From UBA5072 sp041737175 (GTDB lineage Bacteria > Bacteroidota > Bacteroidia > Bacteroidales > UBA10428), in assembly GCA_041737175.1 (NCBI GenBank), contig JBGSSF010000031.1:56474-120473 (forward strand): DNA of 64,000 bases, written 5' to 3'. This document shows, one piece after another, positions 43,641 through 52,673 of the stretch. Positions within the stretch are counted from its first letter, which is position 1. Each line of letters begins with the position of its first letter. A model generated the notes under the pieces. That model saw only the letters and a list, made by a program, of their open reading frames with translations, was not told the origin of the DNA and did not search any database. The position numbers and the translations under genes were made by a program.

Positions 43641-45917
43641 ATGAATTCACGTAAAGCACTTCTTATTCAAACTGCAATAATTTGTTTTGCACTTCCCTTA
43701 ATTTCCCAGACTCCCGCCGATTCCTCCCTCCTCACCGTGGACCGGGTATTCGGCTCCATGGAATTCAGGCAGCAAAGCGTGCGCGGCATACACTGGCTCA
43801 AGGGAGGTGACGCATACATCACCAGTGAACCGTCCCCGAAAAACAGCAGCCAGGATGACCTGGTAAGAATTGAAGCCGGCTCACAAAAGCGTACTGCATT
43901 TCTTCCGGCTGACAAACTGATCCCTTCCGGGCAAAGCAGTCCGATCTATATTGAACAATTCACCCTGTCTCCCGATGAATCGAAGGTTTTGATAATGACC
44001 AACAGCAGCAGGGTATGGCGAAGCAACACCAAAGGCGATTTCTGGGTATATGATTTGACCACCCAAAAACTTAGTAGGCTGGGTGCGCAATTTCAATCAT
44101 CATCGCTGATGTTTGCCAAATTTTCCAATGACAACCGGTATGTAGCCTATGTACACAATTTCAACATTTACACTGAGAATTTCTCTGACGGGACTGTCAA
44201 ACAGCTCACCTTTGACGGAACCGGCGACATTATCAACGGAACTTTTGACTGGGTTTATGAAGAGGAGTTTGGATGCAGGGATGGCTTCCGGTGGAACAGT
44301 ACCGGAGGGCATATCGCCTTTTGGCAGCTGGATGCCTCATCCATTGGCACTTTTTACATGATAAACAACACCGACTCCATTTATTCCAAAGTTTTGCCCA
44401 TTCAATATCCCAAGGTCGGACAGTCGCCTTCATCCTGCAAAGTAGGCATTATTAATACTTCCGACAGGAAAATCAGCTGGATACCTGTTCCCGGTGATGC
44501 AGTCGAAAACTACATTCCCCGCATGCAATGGATCAATGACAATACTTTGTTGATTCAACAGATCAACCGCCGGCAGAACAACCTGAGGTTTTATACCTAC
44601 TCGCTGGTTACCGGAAAACTGGATAAGGTATATGAAGAAGCTGAGGATACCTGGGTGGAAATATCCTATCCTGATGTTTCATCCGATAGCTGGGAAATGG
44701 AGGATCTGATCATCACCGACAAGGGACAGTCGGTTCTGAAAATGTCAGAAACAAACGGATGGAGGCACCTGATCAGGATTAACCTGACCACAGGTTTGGT
44801 GACCGACCTGACCCCGGGAAATTATGATGTTGCGCGCTATTATATAGCCAATGACAAATTTGCCTATTTCAGTGCTTCACCCCTGAACAGCACGCAACGT
44901 TACCTGTACCGCGTTTCACTGACAGGAAAGGGCGACACTGCCAGAATTACGCCCGGCGGCATTGCGGGTCTGAACAGGTATAATATTAGTCCGGGCGGAC
45001 AATATGCGATATACAGGCATTCCAGCGTCAACGATGTGCCTGAAGTAAGTCTGGTAAGCCTCCCTGATCATAAAACCATTAAAGTTCTTGTGGATAATGC
45101 TGCCTACAAAAAGAAGATCAGCAAACTGCAATGGCCCGTTACTGAATTTTTCAAGATCACTACCGTGGACGGGGTTGAAATGGATGGCAGAATGACCAGA
45201 CCGATCAACTTTGACCCGCTGAAAAAATACCCGGTATTATTTGATGTTTATGGTGAACCTGCAGGCCAGGAGGCCACAGATAACTGGCCTGACTTATGGA
45301 CCATCATGCTGGCGCAGCAGGGATACATTGTTATCGCCATGGATAACAGGGGAACCCCTTGTCTGAAAGGCAGCAACTGGAGAAAATGCATTTACAAAAA
45401 GACAGGCGTTATCAATACAAGGGACCAGGCCATGGCAACGCGGGAAATCTTTAAGTGGAACTTTGTTGACAGCTCCAGAATTGCAGTATGGGGCTGGAGC
45501 GGAGGCGGAAGCATGACGCTCAACCTGCTGTTCAGGTATCCTGAAATTTACCAGACCGGGATGGCGGTGGCTGCAGTATCAGATCAGCTCACCTATGACA
45601 ACATTTATACCGAAAGGTACATGGGTCTTCCCGCGGAAAATGAGGCAGAGTATATTGAATGCTCTGCGAAGAACTTTGCAATGGGTCTCCGGGGCAATTT
45701 GCTGATCGTGCATGGAACCGGCGATGACAATGTGCATTACCAGAACGCCGAGCTTCTTATCAATGAACTGATCAAGCTCAACAAATCGTTCACCATGATG
45801 GCCTATCCCAACCGTTCTCATGGAATTTACGAAGGGAAAAATACCCGGAGGCATCTCTATACCTTGCTCACCAGTTATCTGAATGAGCATTGTCCGGCGG
45901 GGGGAAGGATGGAGTGA
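43641..45917 (+). CDS. Prolyl dipeptidyl peptidase IV (S9B family)
   Basis: DPP-IV releases X-Pro dipeptides in the periplasm. The 758-residue protein has a signal peptide (to about 22), an eight-bladed propeller (about 40-490) with the substrate-binding EE pair in DWVYEEEFGCRDGF, and an alpha/beta hydrolase domain. The catalytic Ser is in GWSGGGSMTL (about 615), Asp in GTGDDNVHYQ (about 695), and His in RSHGIYEG (about 727). GWSGGG is a variant of the usual GWSYGG. A tRNA or riboswitch is not seen in front of it. Dienelactone hydrolase follows after 64 bp. Confidence 0.94.
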   Translation: MNSRKALLIQTAIICFALPLISQTPADSSLLTVDRVFGSMEFRQQSVRGIHWLKGGDAYITSEPSPKNSSQDDLVRIEAGSQKRTAFLPADKLIPSGQSSPIYIEQFTLSPDESKVLIMTNSSRVWRSNTKGDFWVYDLTTQKLSRLGAQFQSSSLMFAKFSNDNRYVAYVHNFNIYTENFSDGTVKQLTFDGTGDIINGTFDWVYEEEFGCRDGFRWNSTGGHIAFWQLDASSIGTFYMINNTDSIYSKVLPIQYPKVGQSPSSCKVGIINTSDRKISWIPVPGDAVENYIPRMQWINDNTLLIQQINRRQNNLRFYTYSLVTGKLDKVYEEAEDTWVEISYPDVSSDSWEMEDLIITDKGQSVLKMSETNGWRHLIRINLTTGLVTDLTPGNYDVARYYIANDKFAYFSASPLNSTQRYLYRVSLTGKGDTARITPGGIAGLNRYNISPGGQYAIYRHSSVNDVPEVSLVSLPDHKTIKVLVDNAAYKKKISKLQWPVTEFFKITTVDGVEMDGRMTRPINFDPLKKYPVLFDVYGEPAGQEATDNWPDLWTIMLAQQGYIVIAMDNRGTPCLKGSNWRKCIYKKTGVINTRDQAMATREIFKWNFVDSSRIAVWGWSGGGSMTLNLLFRYPEIYQTGMAVAAVSDQLTYDNIYTERYMGLPAENEAEYIECSAKNFAMGLRGNLLIVHGTGDDNVHYQNAELLINELIKLNKSFTMMAYPNRSHGIYEGKNTRRHLYTLLTSYLNEHCPAGGRME

Positions 45918-45981
45918 ATGTCGGACACCCAGCATGGAATAATGAATTTGTATTGATTGATTAACCAAATAGTATACCACT

Positions 45982-46839
45982 ATGAATCCAAAAATCAACT
46001 CCCTTTTCCAGGATTACAAGCGCGGAGGCATTAACCGCCGTGATTTTCTTAGAAAACTCACCATTTACGCAGGCAGTACTGCTGCTGCCGCTGCCTTGCT
46101 ACCGCTCCTCGATGATCGCACTACCCTGGCCAACACTCCTCCGGAGGACGAGACCGGTCTGGTTACTGAACTCATCACCTATCCCGGTGAAACGGGTGAA
46201 ATGAAAGCCTTCCTGGCACGGCCTGAAAAGAAGGAAAAATATCCTGCTATAATTGTCATTCACGAAATCTTTGGCTTGAATGCGCACATACAGGATGTAA
46301 CCCGGCGTTTTGCCAAGGAAGGATTCCTGGCCATTGCACCTGACGCTTTATCCCAGGCAGGCGGAACCCCTGCTGACGGAAGCCAGGCCATGACCTTGAT
46401 CCGTGAGCTGGATGCTGAAAAGACAACCAAGAATTATGTAGCCGCGGTTAAATACCTGGAAACCCATCCGCTGTCGACAGGTAAGGTGGGCTGTACCGGC
46501 TTCTGCTGGGGTGGAGCCATGACCAACCAGGTAGCGGTTAATTGTCCCTCTCTCGATGCCGCCGTTCCCTATTATGGCCGTACACCGGTACCTGAGGATG
46601 TTCCCAAAATCAAAGCCCCGCTAATGGCGCACTATGCAGGCGATGATGCAAGGATCAACGAAGGGATACCTGCCTTTGAAGAGGCTCTGAAAAAAGCAGG
46701 CATCGAATACAAGATTTTCGTATACGAGGGTGCAAAACACGGTTTCAACAATGATACAGGACCTGAGCGTTACCATGAACAGGCAGCCAAGCTGGCATGG
46801 GAAAGGACGATCGGGTTTTTTAAAGAGAAGCTGAAATAA
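45982..46839 (+). CDS. Dienelactone hydrolase family protein with Tat signal
   Basis: The 285-residue protein starts with a twin-arginine signal (NRRDFLRKLTIYAG, residues 17-32) followed by a hydrophobic stretch, so it should be exported folded. The alpha/beta hydrolase part has HEIFGLNAHIQDV, the Cys nucleophile in GFCWGGAM (about 165), Asp in AGDDARINEG, and His in AKHGFNNDT. Dienelactone hydrolases of this COG0412 type often lack known substrates. It follows DPP-IV by 64 bp. Confidence 0.88.
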   Translation: MNPKINSLFQDYKRGGINRRDFLRKLTIYAGSTAAAAALLPLLDDRTTLANTPPEDETGLVTELITYPGETGEMKAFLARPEKKEKYPAIIVIHEIFGLNAHIQDVTRRFAKEGFLAIAPDALSQAGGTPADGSQAMTLIRELDAEKTTKNYVAAVKYLETHPLSTGKVGCTGFCWGGAMTNQVAVNCPSLDAAVPYYGRTPVPEDVPKIKAPLMAHYAGDDARINEGIPAFEEALKKAGIEYKIFVYEGAKHGFNNDTGPERYHEQAAKLAWERTIGFFKEKLK

Positions 46840-46857
46840 AAAGTGAGGACCAAGGTG

Positions 46858-47997
46858 TTATTTGTTCCTAAACGCATTGGCCACGGCCTCCGCAAACGGC
46901 CTGCAATGGTTAAAAAACATTTTGTATCCGGTGCATAAATAATTAAGCCCCGGTTCCCCGTCGGGCGCATGGATAAACCTGTTTTTCGGACATTCGCCGT
47001 TGCACATGTCCCTCACCTCACATGCCAGGCAATACCGTGGCAGGGTATCCTGTTTCGCCTGGCCGAATAACTTCTGCTGCCTGCTGTCGAGCATTTCAGC
47101 CAGGGATGTTTTGCCTATATTCCCCACATGATGCTCCCGTGCGACAAAATGATCGCATGAAAAGAAATCCCCGTTGTGCTCCATCACCGGCACCCCACCG
47201 CATGCGGGTTTGAATATGCACAGGGTATGTTCCTGCTTAAAAGCTGTGCGCAATGCTTCTTCAAAAATCTGGATCTTGACCTTGCCGATATCCTGCTCCA
47301 CCCATTCATCGAATATTGAACAGAGAAAATTACCGAAAGTCCGGGCAGGGACCGATCTGCTGCTTGCAACAGAGGAACCGTTCGCCAATCTTTCAACAAG
47401 CGGTATGAAAGTCACAAATCCTGCTCCCAGTTGTTTGAAGAACCTGTATACCTCCAAAGGATACTTCACATTTTCAGCATTCACAACGCACAGGATCTCC
47501 GGGTCGATACCATGGATAACAAGCTGATCATAACCGCGCATCACCCGGTTAAAAGTGGGTTTGCCGTCTTTGGTAAGCCTGAACAGGTCATGCAGGTTTT
47601 CTGGCCCGTCGATACTGATCCCGATGACAAACTGTTCTTCGGCCAGAAACCTGCCCCATTCCGCATTTACCAGCATGCCGTTGGTCTGCATGCCGTTGAT
47701 GATTTTCCTGCCAGTATTATTATACTGCTTTTGCAGGGCAACCGCTTTCCGGTAGAACTTCAATCCGGCCAGCATGGGTTCTCCTCCATGCCATGAAAAG
47801 ATGATGACCGGTTCCGTGGTGGCTTCAATATGCTGCCGGATATAGGTTTCCAGGACCTCTTCCAGCATATGAAGAATCTTATCTTCCCCAAATAACTTTG
47901 ATTTTTCGAGGTAATAGCAATAGGCACAATCGAGATTACAGACCGGACCTACCGGTTTTGTGAATACCTGGAATTCACGTGATGAGGTTGGTCTCAT
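46858..47997 (-). CDS. Radical SAM / SPASM protein, anaerobic sulfatase maturase type (AnSME)
   Basis: The 379-residue protein carries the radical SAM motif CNLDCAYC (Cys20, 24, 27), GGEP (about residue 75), and a SPASM domain with auxiliary cluster cysteines at CGGVPVMEHNGDFFSCDHF and CLACEVRDMCNGECPK. This matches AnSME, which converts Cys or Ser of sulfatases to formylglycine in the cytoplasm. No sulfatase is in the window, so the substrate gene is distant. The ATG at 47997 is preferred; the frame runs to 48075 but overlaps the SPFH gene and adds 26 non-conserved residues. Confidence 0.88.
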   Translation of the reverse strand: MRPTSSREFQVFTKPVGPVCNLDCAYCYYLEKSKLFGEDKILHMLEEVLETYIRQHIEATTEPVIIFSWHGGEPMLAGLKFYRKAVALQKQYNNTGRKIINGMQTNGMLVNAEWGRFLAEEQFVIGISIDGPENLHDLFRLTKDGKPTFNRVMRGYDQLVIHGIDPEILCVVNAENVKYPLEVYRFFKQLGAGFVTFIPLVERLANGSSVASSRSVPARTFGNFLCSIFDEWVEQDIGKVKIQIFEEALRTAFKQEHTLCIFKPACGGVPVMEHNGDFFSCDHFVAREHHVGNIGKTSLAEMLDSRQQKLFGQAKQDTLPRYCLACEVRDMCNGECPKNRFIHAPDGEPGLNYLCTGYKMFFNHCRPFAEAVANAFRNK

Positions 47998-48031
47998 ACC
48001 GGCAAATTTACAATATTGTTTCCGGGTTTCC

Positions 48032-48910
48032 TCAAAGCTGTTGCTTTGCCAATGCCGCCAATCCACCCAGTACACCCAGGTTCATGGAATCAAGCGCTGA
48101 GCTTGGAACAATGATCATGGAACTTTTCTCCTTCAAGCCCTCGCCGATCAGGTTCATCGCCCTAAGCTGCAAAGCTACCGGATTATTGACATAATCTTCA
48201 CTGGCTTTTGCAAATTTTTCCGCGATCTCAGTCTCAGCAGTTCCCAGGATTACGCGGGCCCTGCGCTCCCTTTCAGCTTGTGCTTCCTTGCTCATGGCAT
48301 CCGCCAGTCCCTGGGGTATGGTAATATCCTTAATGCCTACATTCTGGCAGGTGATCCCCCATGGCGTTGATATTTCATCGAGGAGTACCTGCAAGTCGTG
48401 TGCAATTTTCTCCCTTTCCTGCAATAATTCCGCCAATTCATGCCGGCCGATGATGTCCCGCAACCCGGTTTGTGCAACGTATTCAATGGCTTCATTGTAA
48501 TTCTGGACTTCCAACGCAGATTTTTCAACATCCCATACCGTCCAGTAAAGCACGGCCACCACATTCACAGGCACCGTATCCTTGGTAAGGGTTTGTTCAG
48601 CTTTGAAGTCACTAACCCTGATGCGTTGGTCAATGTAATTCATGATACGGTCGATGATGGGGATAATGAAGAAAATGCCAGGGCCTTTCAGTCCTTTATA
48701 TTTGCCCATGCGCAGAACAACTGCTTTTTCCCACTGATCAGCAATCTGAATGGAAGATGACAACAATACCGATAAGATAATCAACCCAACCAGCCAGGGC
48801 AGGGAAATAATCTTACCATAGAATAATGCTGCACAGGTACCGACCAGTATGATCAACACCGTAGCAGAAATGCCATTGAAATAGCTTTTGGAAATGATAT
48901 TAGTTTTCAT
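48032..48910 (-). CDS. SPFH / stomatin-like membrane protein (slipin)
   Basis: The 292-residue protein has two hydrophobic segments at 10-50, then an SPFH domain (WEKAVVLRMGKYKGLKGPGIFFIIPIID and IDQRIRVSDF), and a helical region with RHELAELLQEREKIAHDLQVLLD, ending in a hydrophobic tail. This is the slipin-2 pattern. These proteins oligomerise on the inner membrane and hold partner proteases or lipids. The NfeD/ClpP-type partner usually next to slipins is not here; instead a GntR repressor gene overlaps its start by 11 bp, which suggests control as part of one unit. Confidence 0.88.
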   Translation of the reverse strand: MKTNIISKSYFNGISATVLIILVGTCAALFYGKIISLPWLVGLIILSVLLSSSIQIADQWEKAVVLRMGKYKGLKGPGIFFIIPIIDRIMNYIDQRIRVSDFKAEQTLTKDTVPVNVVAVLYWTVWDVEKSALEVQNYNEAIEYVAQTGLRDIIGRHELAELLQEREKIAHDLQVLLDEISTPWGITCQNVGIKDITIPQGLADAMSKEAQAERERRARVILGTAETEIAEKFAKASEDYVNNPVALQLRAMNLIGEGLKEKSSMIIVPSSALDSMNLGVLGGLAALAKQQL

Positions 48911-49280
48911 GATTATTGAGTTTTTGAAGTTCCTGGATCATATCATCAATTGAAAATCCATAGTTGAATGCTATGGTCATGAATTCTCTGCAGAATTCCT
49001 GCAGTTTTGCCTGCCTTTCCTTTTCTGAAAGGTCAATTTCACTCCTGTTGATAAAAGTACCGGTACCCTGGTGGGTCTCGAGTATGTTTTGGATCTCAAG
49101 TTCCTTATACGCCTTCGCTACAGTATTGAGGTTCACCTTGAGTTCCACTGCCACAGATCTGACGGTAGGCAACTGCTCCCCTACCGTAAGCTTCCCCGAG
49201 GCTATGCCGAATTTGATCTGATCAATGATCTGCCGGTAGAATGGAGCCCCTGCCTTTGGATCCAAAATAAATTTAATCAT
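48900..49280 (-). CDS. GntR-family regulator, YtrA subfamily
   Basis: The 126-residue protein consists of a winged helix (about 10-75: IDQIKFGIASGKLTVGEQLPTVRSVAVELKVNLNTVAKAYKEL) and a short helical C-terminal part, the size of the YtrA group. These bind paired half-sites and respond to cell-wall or membrane stress. The operator (49296-49317) lies 16 bp upstream of its ATG, implying autorepression, and the SPFH gene that overlaps its end should be the main target. Confidence 0.9.
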   Translation of the reverse strand: MIKFILDPKAGAPFYRQIIDQIKFGIASGKLTVGEQLPTVRSVAVELKVNLNTVAKAYKELEIQNILETHQGTGTFINRSEIDLSEKERQAKLQEFCREFMTIAFNYGFSIDDMIQELQKLNNHEN

Positions 49281-49295
49281 TGTAGTATTATATTA

Positions 49296-49317
49296 TTGTA
49301 CTATATATCTAGTACAA
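49296..49317 (-). promoter_or_regulatory. Palindromic operator of the GntR-SPFH unit
   Basis: TTGTACTA (49296-49303) and TAGTACAA (49310-49317) are perfect 8-bp inverted arms around 6 bp. A further TAGTA half-site lies at 49283-49287. The GTAC-containing palindrome just upstream of a YtrA-type gene is the usual design of autoregulated GntR operators. Confidence 0.65.
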
Positions 49318-49406
49318 ATATACAATACGACAAAAGAAAAAGCAAGAAAAAATCAGATTATTTTTATGAAATCTATTAATTAACTGTATTCGTGTCGGTT
49401 ATAAAC

Positions 49407-50129
49407 CTACAAGCCGAAACTGACGCCAATCATGGCTCTTGGCATAAACATGGGTTGCCGGATGGCCTTGTCGGCATCCCGGTAGGTGAAAGGCGTATCT
49501 CCATCCTGGTTATCATCCTGTGGATTAACATTGTCGTTATCCGGACTATAGGAGGTGTCATGACCTGTCAGTGTACTGGGGAAATAATGATCGAGCCCGA
49601 CGGCCAGAATAAGACTCAGGTTTGAAGTCATTCTGAAATAATTCTCGAGACCGGCTCCAATACCCCACTGCTTTGATTTAACTTCAAAGTCCTCATTCCC
49701 GCCAATATATTTGAAATCGCCTTTAAATGTGGAAAATCTTGGTCCCAGAACCAGGTAAGAACGTCCTGCTCCGAAAATGGATCTGGATAACAGGAAGTCC
49801 ATCCTGAAATCAAAGGAGCTTCCCTTCTTTTCAGGTGTTCCGTTGGTGGCATTGTTGATGAATATGCGACGCGCATCTGCTGCATTTCCGGGATTGAGCA
49901 GTGTATAGCCCATTCCAAGTCTGAGTTCAAACGGGAATCCCGGTGCAAAGTTATGGGCGGTGATGTTGGTGTGCATCCCAAATCCCCGGTTGTAACCGGT
50001 TAGCACCCCGGCGGAAAACCGCAACGGGTCACTTGTCTTTTGCTGACCATGGGAAATTGAAACAAAACCTAAAAGAAACAGGATAACCAGGGTTGACAGT
50101 ACTTTCGTTTTCATAGGAATGGTATTCAT
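49407..50129 (-). CDS. Outer-membrane beta-barrel protein
   Basis: The 240-residue protein has a signal peptide (MKTKVLSTLVILFLLGFVSISHG after a first Met) and then alternating strands with GVLTGYNRGFGMHTNI, LVLGPRFSTFKGDFKY and IGVSFGL at the end. This resembles porin-family/OMP_b-brl proteins of Bacteroidota. The N-terminal MNTIPMKTK allows a start at M6. Its function is unknown. The stop lies 126 bp from the GntR start. Confidence 0.68.
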   Translation of the reverse strand: MNTIPMKTKVLSTLVILFLLGFVSISHGQQKTSDPLRFSAGVLTGYNRGFGMHTNITAHNFAPGFPFELRLGMGYTLLNPGNAADARRIFINNATNGTPEKKGSSFDFRMDFLLSRSIFGAGRSYLVLGPRFSTFKGDFKYIGGNEDFEVKSKQWGIGAGLENYFRMTSNLSLILAVGLDHYFPSTLTGHDTSYSPDNDNVNPQDDNQDGDTPFTYRDADKAIRQPMFMPRAMIGVSFGL

Positions 50130-50322
50130 AAAATTAAGGATCGAATGATAGAATAACGCATGACTTTTAGGAATATTTTCTTACTTCGGTAATCCTGATC
50201 CCTGAAAGTATTCTGATGTACTTCACATATATTTCCAAAATAGTCAGGTAAAAGCTTGACTTTAAGTGCTTATTGTTGTAAATTATCTTTACAATTCATG
50301 CGGCTAAACACCATGTACAACC

Positions 50323-51621
50323 ATGAGCAATTTTCTTAAATTGACTGTTTTTCTCTTGATTGCCCTTCTGATCTCATCTTGTATGGCAAATAGAATTCAT
50401 CACACCCCGGAAGCAAATATTGCCTCCGGAAAAAAGCCGGAGCATTTGAAAAGAAAAGAGTTGGCCTGTACATCCCCAAAACTGCAGCATCCCATGCGCA
50501 GGAACAAGACAACCTGGTTAATACACTCAAATAACCGCCATTCCGGAATATTCTCATTCCAACAGGCAGGAAAGAAGAAGAATAACTCATCGAAAAAAAA
50601 CCGCAGCAACAGGGCAATTTCTGTAAGTGATACGCTGCTGTCCGGTAATGTTGAAAATGAAGTTATATTTCTGCCTCAGGTACCTGTCAGTGAATACAGC
50701 TATGTGTCTGAAATTGACAGTCTTTTGCCGGCGCCAATGACCTCCCCCGCGATCCAAAACAGTGAAGCCCGATCGTCCTCTCTTACTTCAGAAGCAAGCC
50801 CGGCTCAGCTTTCGGTGAATTCCGGTCAGGCACAATCAAGGCCTTTTCAAAAACCGGATGGTTTGATTTACCTGTTGGGACTGATTACCGGAGTTGTTAC
50901 GCTTGGAGGACTCCTAAGCACACCCGGTATGGCTGGAAAAATATCCTATTGGGCAGCTGTGAATCCGAAGAAAACCAGGTTCATCATTGGCGGTATACAA
51001 GTTTTAACGGGCTTTGCAGGATTAATCCTTGGTACAGAAATGGCGCACAGGGGAATGCAGTGTTCCGATGCTTCAAGAAACATGCTCATAGCGACATTTC
51101 TTGCCTCAGCGCTGCTCTATCCGGTGAGAAAGTCGCATTTAAGAATCTTCAAACGTACCTATTTCAGGCAAAAAATTCATGATATTCTTTTATTTATTGC
51201 GGGCTTCCTGCTCATGGTCTGGGTTGGCAATCATTTTTCCCGGCAAACAGTTTATCCGGCCAGTCTGAGAAATACAGCAGGTACACTGAAGCAGTCCGGA
51301 TATAATGCATTCAATAACATTAGGACACCAGACCTTTTTGCATATGAAGCACTCCTCCAGGATGAGCCGACCAATCCTGAGAAAAAAGGTTTGAGTGCCA
51401 GTGCAAAGGTTCTGTTGACCGTACTGACAATTATAGGATTTTGTGCGGCAGCCTATGGAATTGCCGCAGCATCGTGCGGCCTTGCATGCTCGGGATTAAA
51501 TGCGCTGGCAGTTCTTGTGGCAGTTGTCGGAGGTGTACTGGCGATTGGATTAGCCTACCTGGCGCTGAAAGCTATTTTTAATCCTAAGAACAGGAGAATT
51601 CCAAAACCGGCACCTGCCTGA
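50323..51621 (+). CDS. Lipoprotein with multipass membrane C-terminus, unknown function
   Basis: The 432-residue protein begins with a lipoprotein signal whose lipobox is ISSC (Cys near residue 20). A polar, Ser/Lys-rich region (about 25-165) follows with no recognised domain. Then come about six hydrophobic helices (about 175-340 and 365-415), the last with AAAYGIAAASCGLACSGLNALAV. A lipobox in front of several membrane helices is odd; either the Cys is coincidental or the protein is anchored twice. A similar SC.LACSG.NALAV end occurs in small Bacteroidota membrane proteins as I recall. Function unknown. Confidence 0.62.
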   Translation: MSNFLKLTVFLLIALLISSCMANRIHHTPEANIASGKKPEHLKRKELACTSPKLQHPMRRNKTTWLIHSNNRHSGIFSFQQAGKKKNNSSKKNRSNRAISVSDTLLSGNVENEVIFLPQVPVSEYSYVSEIDSLLPAPMTSPAIQNSEARSSSLTSEASPAQLSVNSGQAQSRPFQKPDGLIYLLGLITGVVTLGGLLSTPGMAGKISYWAAVNPKKTRFIIGGIQVLTGFAGLILGTEMAHRGMQCSDASRNMLIATFLASALLYPVRKSHLRIFKRTYFRQKIHDILLFIAGFLLMVWVGNHFSRQTVYPASLRNTAGTLKQSGYNAFNNIRTPDLFAYEALLQDEPTNPEKKGLSASAKVLLTVLTIIGFCAAAYGIAAASCGLACSGLNALAVLVAVVGGVLAIGLAYLALKAIFNPKNRRIPKPAPA

Positions 51622-51676
51622 TGGAATTGCCTTCCCCGATCAGCGAAGTCCCTGACTTTGCTCCCGGTTGTCAATA

Positions 51677-52090
51677 TTATTTCCTCTTAAATGAATTGAC
51701 AAGCGTAACCGAACCGTCGGGGCTCACACGGCTCAGATTAAGTATATTGTCCTTTAATTCGGCATTCCAGACTACATCCATAAGTTCTTCACCCATTTTT
51801 AGCTTCAGCATGAGTTTGTTTTCCTCAAGTTTCCATGTGCCGTCATAGGTTTCATTATTGGACGATTCATCCGCCATGTTGCTGGTCAGTTTGAAATTTC
51901 CGTCTTCCGTGAAAATATATTCGGTTACTCCACCACTGGCTTTTATCTGATCCTCGGTAGTTTTCTGAATCCCCTGATCATTCGTCCATGAATATTCAAA
52001 CATGATCCATGTACCGGTAAGATCCGCCGTCTGTGCCCTGGATGCAGTAATGGACATAAAACACAGCAAAAGAAAGAGTGATGTTTTCAT
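51677..52090 (-). CDS. Lipocalin-like exported protein
   Basis: After a signal peptide (to about residue 19), the 137-residue protein begins DLTGTWIMFEYSWTN, the GxW start of lipocalin-like domains, followed by alternating strands such as YIFTEDGNFKLTS, YDGTWKLEENKLMLKL and SPDGSVTLVNSFKRK. Proteins of this lipocalin_4/5 type in Bacteroidota are small periplasmic or lipid-exposed barrels of unknown ligand. The start is at ATG 52090. It lies converging with the lipoprotein gene. Confidence 0.72.
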   Translation of the reverse strand: MKTSLFLLLCFMSITASRAQTADLTGTWIMFEYSWTNDQGIQKTTEDQIKASGGVTEYIFTEDGNFKLTSNMADESSNNETYDGTWKLEENKLMLKLKMGEELMDVVWNAELKDNILNLSRVSPDGSVTLVNSFKRK

Positions 52091-52673
52091 TGGATGTTTT
52101 TTGGTTAAAGGATAGGAAAATTGTTAACTGGCCATTGCGAAATAAAAGTTACGATAATAAAAGGTTGAAGTCAAATAAATTTGACCACTCCGCCGGGCGG
52201 AGAGAAAAATTATATACTGAGGTCTCAGCCAATTATGAGATACTAGTCACCAGTTTTGCTACCAAGCCACGAAGTGGCTTAATCTCAATAACCGTGGGTG
52301 AAACCCACGGATAGTAATGCACCTGGTTGCCCAACCCTGAAAGGGTTGAATATTACAGACGCTTTTTTATAATAAATTCAACCCTTTCAGGGTTGTGAAA
52401 TGATCTAGTCATCTTTACCGTGGGTTCTACCCACGGTTATTAATATTTAATCCCTTTGGGGTTTACAGGTCAATTCAAATCAATAAATAAATAATCGCTT
52501 ATATTATATTTAATATCAATAATATACTAAAATTTTTTAAAAGCTAACACATCCCCAGTAAATGACTGAAACAAATAATTTTACTTTTAACATGGGAGTA
52601 ATGAATATTTTGTATTTTTAATTCGATGTAGTGAGATAATTTCATTAATGCTGATATAACCTTTTTAAATTGT
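52091..52673. other. 583-bp intergenic region before the oxidase operon
   Basis: It holds the composite hairpin element (52264-52466, separate entry) and, from about 52480 to 52673, very A/T-rich DNA that should carry the promoter of the 9-kb oxidase operon. Candidate -7 boxes TATTTTTA (about 52612) and TACTTTTA (about 52582) each miss the consensus by one base. No gene-sized frame is credible here. Confidence 0.5.
52264..52466. mobile_element. Composite mirror-image hairpin element (REP/BIME-like)
   Basis: Three short hairpins stand on the left with identical GAA loops: AAGCCAC-GAA-GTGGCTT (52264-52280), CCGTGGGT-GAA-ACCCACGG (52292-52310) and CAACCCT-GAA-AGGGTTG (52332-52348). After a spacer the last two return in mirror order: CAACCCT-TTC-AGGGTTG (52379-52395) and CCGTGGGT-TCT-ACCCACGG (52418-52436), then a weaker one near 52450-52466 (ATCCC-TTT-GGGGTT type). 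The loops TTC and GAA are complementary, so the halves are inverted copies. This is the design of REP/BIME elements mobilised by TnpA-REP (RAYT) enzymes, though no such gene is here. Confidence 0.72.

Noticed and set aside
47998..48075. Longer start for the radical SAM protein
   Set aside because: It would overlap the SPFH gene and adds 26 residues with no similarity; the family begins near residue 27.
52091..52263. Short frames in the gap after the lipocalin-like gene
   Set aside because: They overlap A/T-rich leader DNA and the hairpin element and show no coding pattern.
52264..52466. A transposon with its own transposase
   Set aside because: No transposase frame lies within or beside the hairpins; only a non-coding element is present.
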